This document shows, one piece after another, positions 61,303 to 64,000 of a stretch of DNA of 64,000 bases. The stretch covers positions 2,666,001 to 2,730,000 of the forward strand of contig CAVXPU010000005.1 of assembly GCA_963763855.1 (NCBI GenBank). The letters are read 5' to 3'. A program made the translations under genes and the position numbers. Below the pieces are notes generated by a model that saw only the letters and a program-made list of their open reading frames with translations, did not search any database and was not told where the DNA came from. Source of the DNA: JAIBCC01 sp963763855 (GTDB lineage: Bacteria; Acidobacteriota; Blastocatellia; Pyrinomonadales; Pyrinomonadaceae). The stretch's first letter is position 1; every line of letters begins with the position of its first letter.

Positions 61303-64000
61303 ATGCAAACTGGTGTAAAGACAAAAGAAGTGATCGAAATCCGCGGTGCGAGAACCCACAATCTCAAAAATATTTCGTGTTCGATTCCTTTGAATGAATT
61401 GACGGTGATTACAGGCGTTTCGGGTTCGGGCAAAAGTTCGCTTGCGTTTGATACGATTTACGCCGAAGGTCAACGCCGGTATGTTGAAAGCTTGTCTGCG
61501 TATGCACGTCAATTTTTGGAACGAATGGACAAACCCGATGTTGACGAAATTATCGGAATTGCACCTGCAATCGCGATTCGCCAAAAAAATTCGACAAAAA
61601 ATCCGCGTTCAACTGTCGCCACGCAAACAGAAATTTACGATTATTTACGGCTTTTATTTGCCAGAATTGGTAGAACTTTTTGCCACATTTGCGGCACAGA
61701 AGTAAAAAAAGATTCGCCGGAAAGTTCGGCAACCGACATTTTGGAGACGCTGAAAGAAGGCGAACGATTTTACGTAGTATTTCCAATTGAAGTCCAAAGT
61801 CCAAAGTCCAAAGCCCAAAGTCTGACCGCAAATCTAATGGCTTTCCTCCAGCGTGGTTTTTCAAGGCTCTTTCGCAATGGCGAAATAATCGAATTGCAAA
61901 AACCTGAAGATTACAAATTCCAGGATTTTGACGAAACATATGTGCTGGTTGACCGCTTAAAAGCCGATAATTCAATCAGACAACGTCTCGTTGATTCGCT
62001 GGAAATTTGTTTTCGCGAAACAGGGAACGCCGTCATCTTGACGGCTGACCCCCAAAGCCACCAAGATGGTGGCGTTCCACTTAAATTTTCAGATAAATTC
62101 ATCTGCAAAAAAGACGGCACGCAATTTGAAGTTCCCGAACCGCATCTTTTTAGCTTTAATTCACCGTTTGGAGCGTGTCCAACTTGCCAGGGTTTCGGCA
62201 ATACAATCGGCGTGGATTTTAATTTGGTCGTGCCAAATCCTTTGCTTTCGATTCGCGAAGGTGCAGTTGATCCATTCTCAAAACCGCAGCATGAATGGGC
62301 ATTAAAATCACTTTTGGCTTTTTGCGATGCCGAAAATATCCCGATTCATCAGCCTTTCGCCGATTTATCCGAAAACGACCGTAACGCGATTTTTAACGGA
62401 AGCGGAAAATGGAAAGGCATCAAAGGATTTTTTACGTGGCTCGAAACAAAAAAGTATAAACTCCACGTTCGCGTATTTCTCTCAAAATACAGAGGTTATA
62501 CGATTTGTGCCGATTGCAATGGCGGCAGATTACGCCAGGAAGCACGCTGCGTAAAAGTTGGCGGAAAATCGCTTGGAGAAATCGTTTCGCTTTCGATAAA
62601 AGACGCTGATGTGTTTTTTAAGAAACTCAAATTAGACGCAGAACGCGAGAAAATTGCTGACAAATTATTGCTTGAAATCAAACGCAGGTTAAAATTTCTG
62701 GTTGACGTCGGACTCGATTATCTAACGCTAAGCCGTTTAGCTTCAACGCTTTCTGGCGGCGAAGCTCAGCGAATTCAGCTTGCCACAAATCTTGGATCCC
62801 TGCTCGTGGGCACACTTTACGTTTTGGATGAGCCAAGCATCGGGCTTCATCCGAGAGACAATTCGCGGCTCATCAAAATACTCGAAAATCTGCGTGATAT
62901 CGGCAACACGGTTTTGGTCGTCGAACACGATGCCGAGATGATGAAATCGGCGAATCATATTTTGGACATCGGTTTGCACGCCGGCGAACTCGGGGGAAAT
63001 GTGATTTTCGAAGGAAATTATGAAGCCTTGATGAAATCCGATAACTCATTGACAGCAAAGTATTTACGAAAAGAATCTGAAATAAAAATTCCGCACAAAC
63101 GCCGTGAGATTGGCAAAAAGAAACTGGGAATTATCGGTGCGAGAGAACATAATCTCAAAAATATTTCGGTAGAAATTCCCCTCGATATGATGGTTTGCGT
63201 CACTGGCGTTTCGGGTTCGGGCAAATCTACGCTTATTCACGACATTATTTACGCGGGTTTGCGAAAACAACGCGGCGATTGGCAAGGTCAGGTTGGGCTT
63301 TTCAAAGAGATCAAAGGCGGCGAACATTTCGACGATATTATTTTGGTTGATCAATCGCCAATCGGCAGAACGCCGCGTTCGAATCCCGTTACCTACATCA
63401 AGGCTTACGATGCGATCCGGGAAACTTTTTCACAGACAAACCTTTCAAAAGCAAAGGGTTACGATCCTTCGCATTTTTCATTTAACGTTCCCGGCGGACG
63501 CTGCGAAATTTGCCAAGGCAGCGGAACTGTAACAGTTGAAATGCAGTTTTTGGCAGATGTTGAATTGACATGCGAAGATTGCAACGGCACACGATTTAAG
63601 TCTGAAATTCTAGACGTAAAATACAAAGGAAAGAATATTCACGACGTTTTGCAGATGACAATTCGTGAAGCGATTACCTTTTTCAAAGACGTAAATAAAC
63701 TCGTCAACCGTCTGAAAATGCTTGAAGCCGTTGGACTTGGCTATTTACGACTCGGACAATCCGCGACAACTTTATCCGGAGGAGAAGCCCAACGAGTAAA
63801 ACTTGCCGCACATTTAGCGACCAAAACTAAATCGAAAACATTGTTCATTTTCGACGAACCAACGACAGGTTTGCATTTTGACGACATCAACAAATTGCTT
63901 TCGGCGTTTCGTGCCTTGCTCGATAACGGTGCAAGTTTGCTGGTCATCGAACACAATTTGGACGTGATAAAAACCGCAGATTATGTGATTGATTTAGGTC
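61303..64000 (+). CDS. uvrA: Excinuclease ABC subunit A, 3' end outside window
   Basis: ATG at 61303. 899 codons are in the window, with only about 30-40 missing. The damage-recognition ATPase of nucleotide excision repair. First Walker A at residues 38-46 (GVSGSGKSS), second GVSGSGKST, two LSGGEAQR signatures, LDEPSIGLHPRD and FDEPTTGLHFDD Walker B motifs, and zinc-finger Cys pairs (CADCNGG, CEICQGSGT, CEDCNGT). Two inserted repeats are translated in frame: heptamers as VQSPKSKAQSLT (about 163-174), and a palindrome as GNAVILTADPQSHQDGGVP (about 241-259). Confidence 0.96.
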   Translation, partial: MQTGVKTKEVIEIRGARTHNLKNISCSIPLNELTVITGVSGSGKSSLAFDTIYAEGQRRYVESLSAYARQFLERMDKPDVDEIIGIAPAIAIRQKNSTKNPRSTVATQTEIYDYLRLLFARIGRTFCHICGTEVKKDSPESSATDILETLKEGERFYVVFPIEVQSPKSKAQSLTANLMAFLQRGFSRLFRNGEIIELQKPEDYKFQDFDETYVLVDRLKADNSIRQRLVDSLEICFRETGNAVILTADPQSHQDGGVPLKFSDKFICKKDGTQFEVPEPHLFSFNSPFGACPTCQGFGNTIGVDFNLVVPNPLLSIREGAVDPFSKPQHEWALKSLLAFCDAENIPIHQPFADLSENDRNAIFNGSGKWKGIKGFFTWLETKKYKLHVRVFLSKYRGYTICADCNGGRLRQEARCVKVGGKSLGEIVSLSIKDADVFFKKLKLDAEREKIADKLLLEIKRRLKFLVDVGLDYLTLSRLASTLSGGEAQRIQLATNLGSLLVGTLYVLDEPSIGLHPRDNSRLIKILENLRDIGNTVLVVEHDAEMMKSANHILDIGLHAGELGGNVIFEGNYEALMKSDNSLTAKYLRKESEIKIPHKRREIGKKKLGIIGAREHNLKNISVEIPLDMMVCVTGVSGSGKSTLIHDIIYAGLRKQRGDWQGQVGLFKEIKGGEHFDDIILVDQSPIGRTPRSNPVTYIKAYDAIRETFSQTNLSKAKGYDPSHFSFNVPGGRCEICQGSGTVTVEMQFLADVELTCEDCNGTRFKSEILDVKYKGKNIHDVLQMTIREAITFFKDVNKLVNRLKMLEAVGLGYLRLGQSATTLSGGEAQRVKLAAHLATKTKSKTLFIFDEPTTGLHFDDINKLLSAFRALLDNGASLLVIEHNLDVIKTADYVIDLG
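61792..61826. repeat. 7-bp tandem repeat array inside uvrA
   Basis: GTCCAAA x3, GCCCAAA and GTCTGAC, five heptamers. The same unit occurs in aroDE (15587). Confidence 0.75.
62024..62078. repeat. REP-like double palindrome inside uvrA
   Basis: Outer arms GGAACGCC and GGCGTTCC enclose two perfect hairpins: GCCGTCA-TCT-TGACGGC and GCCACCA-AGA-TGGTGGC. Two mirrored stems are typical of REP doublets. The element stays in frame in the variable loop of UvrA. Confidence 0.8.

Overview
The window is an AT-rich (roughly 40% GC by eye), gene-dense bacterial chromosome segment. Gene content (Lnt, Tat, ComEC, FtsK, many lipoproteins, CadC-type winged-helix/TolB-propeller regulators, numerous zinc-ribbon proteins, M61 peptidase, DUF2203, AroD-AroE fusion) points to a diderm, most likely an Acidobacteriota member of the Blastocatellia/Pyrinomonadaceae type. 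This placement is inferred from gene families and repeat style, not from a marker phylogeny. No rRNA, tRNA, phage, insertion sequence or CRISPR array was recognised.

Layout. 1-1.5 kb: 3' part of an M61 peptidase gene. 1.5-3.5 kb: purH with a long structured leader. 3.6-12.1 kb (minus): comEC, a ComEA-like lipoprotein gene, ftsK, prfB (with its programmed frameshift) and lnt. 12.1-12.7 kb: a structured gene-free interval. 12.7-21 kb: SDR, TspO-like protein, aroDE, SLC13 carrier, zinc-ribbon, ThiF-like and NDH-2 genes. 21-32.5 kb: secreted propeller protein, zinc-ribbon proteins, rlmB, NYN/DUF2203 pair, RDD protein, isoaspartyl peptidase, CAP protein, TatA and proline iminopeptidase. 32.5-33.1 kb: a small self-contained transcription unit and a palindromic repeat. 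33-44 kb: secreted proteins, AAG glycosylase, VOC protein, SurA-like/DsbA fusion, glutamine cyclotransferase, CDF transporter, PDZ/radical-SAM protein, response regulator, VanZ, alanine dehydrogenase. 44-50 kb: MarR/pirin module sharing an operator, TMEM175 channel, aldehyde dehydrogenase, CadC-like sensor. 50-61 kb: small lipoproteins, HtrA, M20 hydrolase, L,D-transpeptidase, PRMT-like methyltransferase, and two proteins with a PqqD-like domain, a twin-arginine export signal and a cysteine-rich tail, one beside a 2-oxoglutarate/Fe(II)-oxygenase-like gene. 60.4-61.2 kb: a DUF1223 thioredoxin-fold lipoprotein with an in-frame UGA at the first Cys of its CxxC motif, a candidate selenoprotein. 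61.3-64 kb: uvrA, cut by the window end.

Two themes cut across the window. First, translation recoding or breakage: prfB has the classical +1 site, DUF1223 has UGA at the redox Cys position, a tiny ORF behind a 14-nt 16S-complementary sequence has an in-frame amber codon, and four other genes (lnt, dsbA-like, glutamine cyclotransferase, htrA) carry 1-nt frameshifts that look like assembly indels or recent lesions. Second, repeats: degenerate 7-bp tandem arrays and several palindromic REP-like families lie between genes and also inside or at the ends of coding sequences (uvrA, rlmB, aroE, comEC, isoaspartyl peptidase, the radical-SAM gene, lnt).
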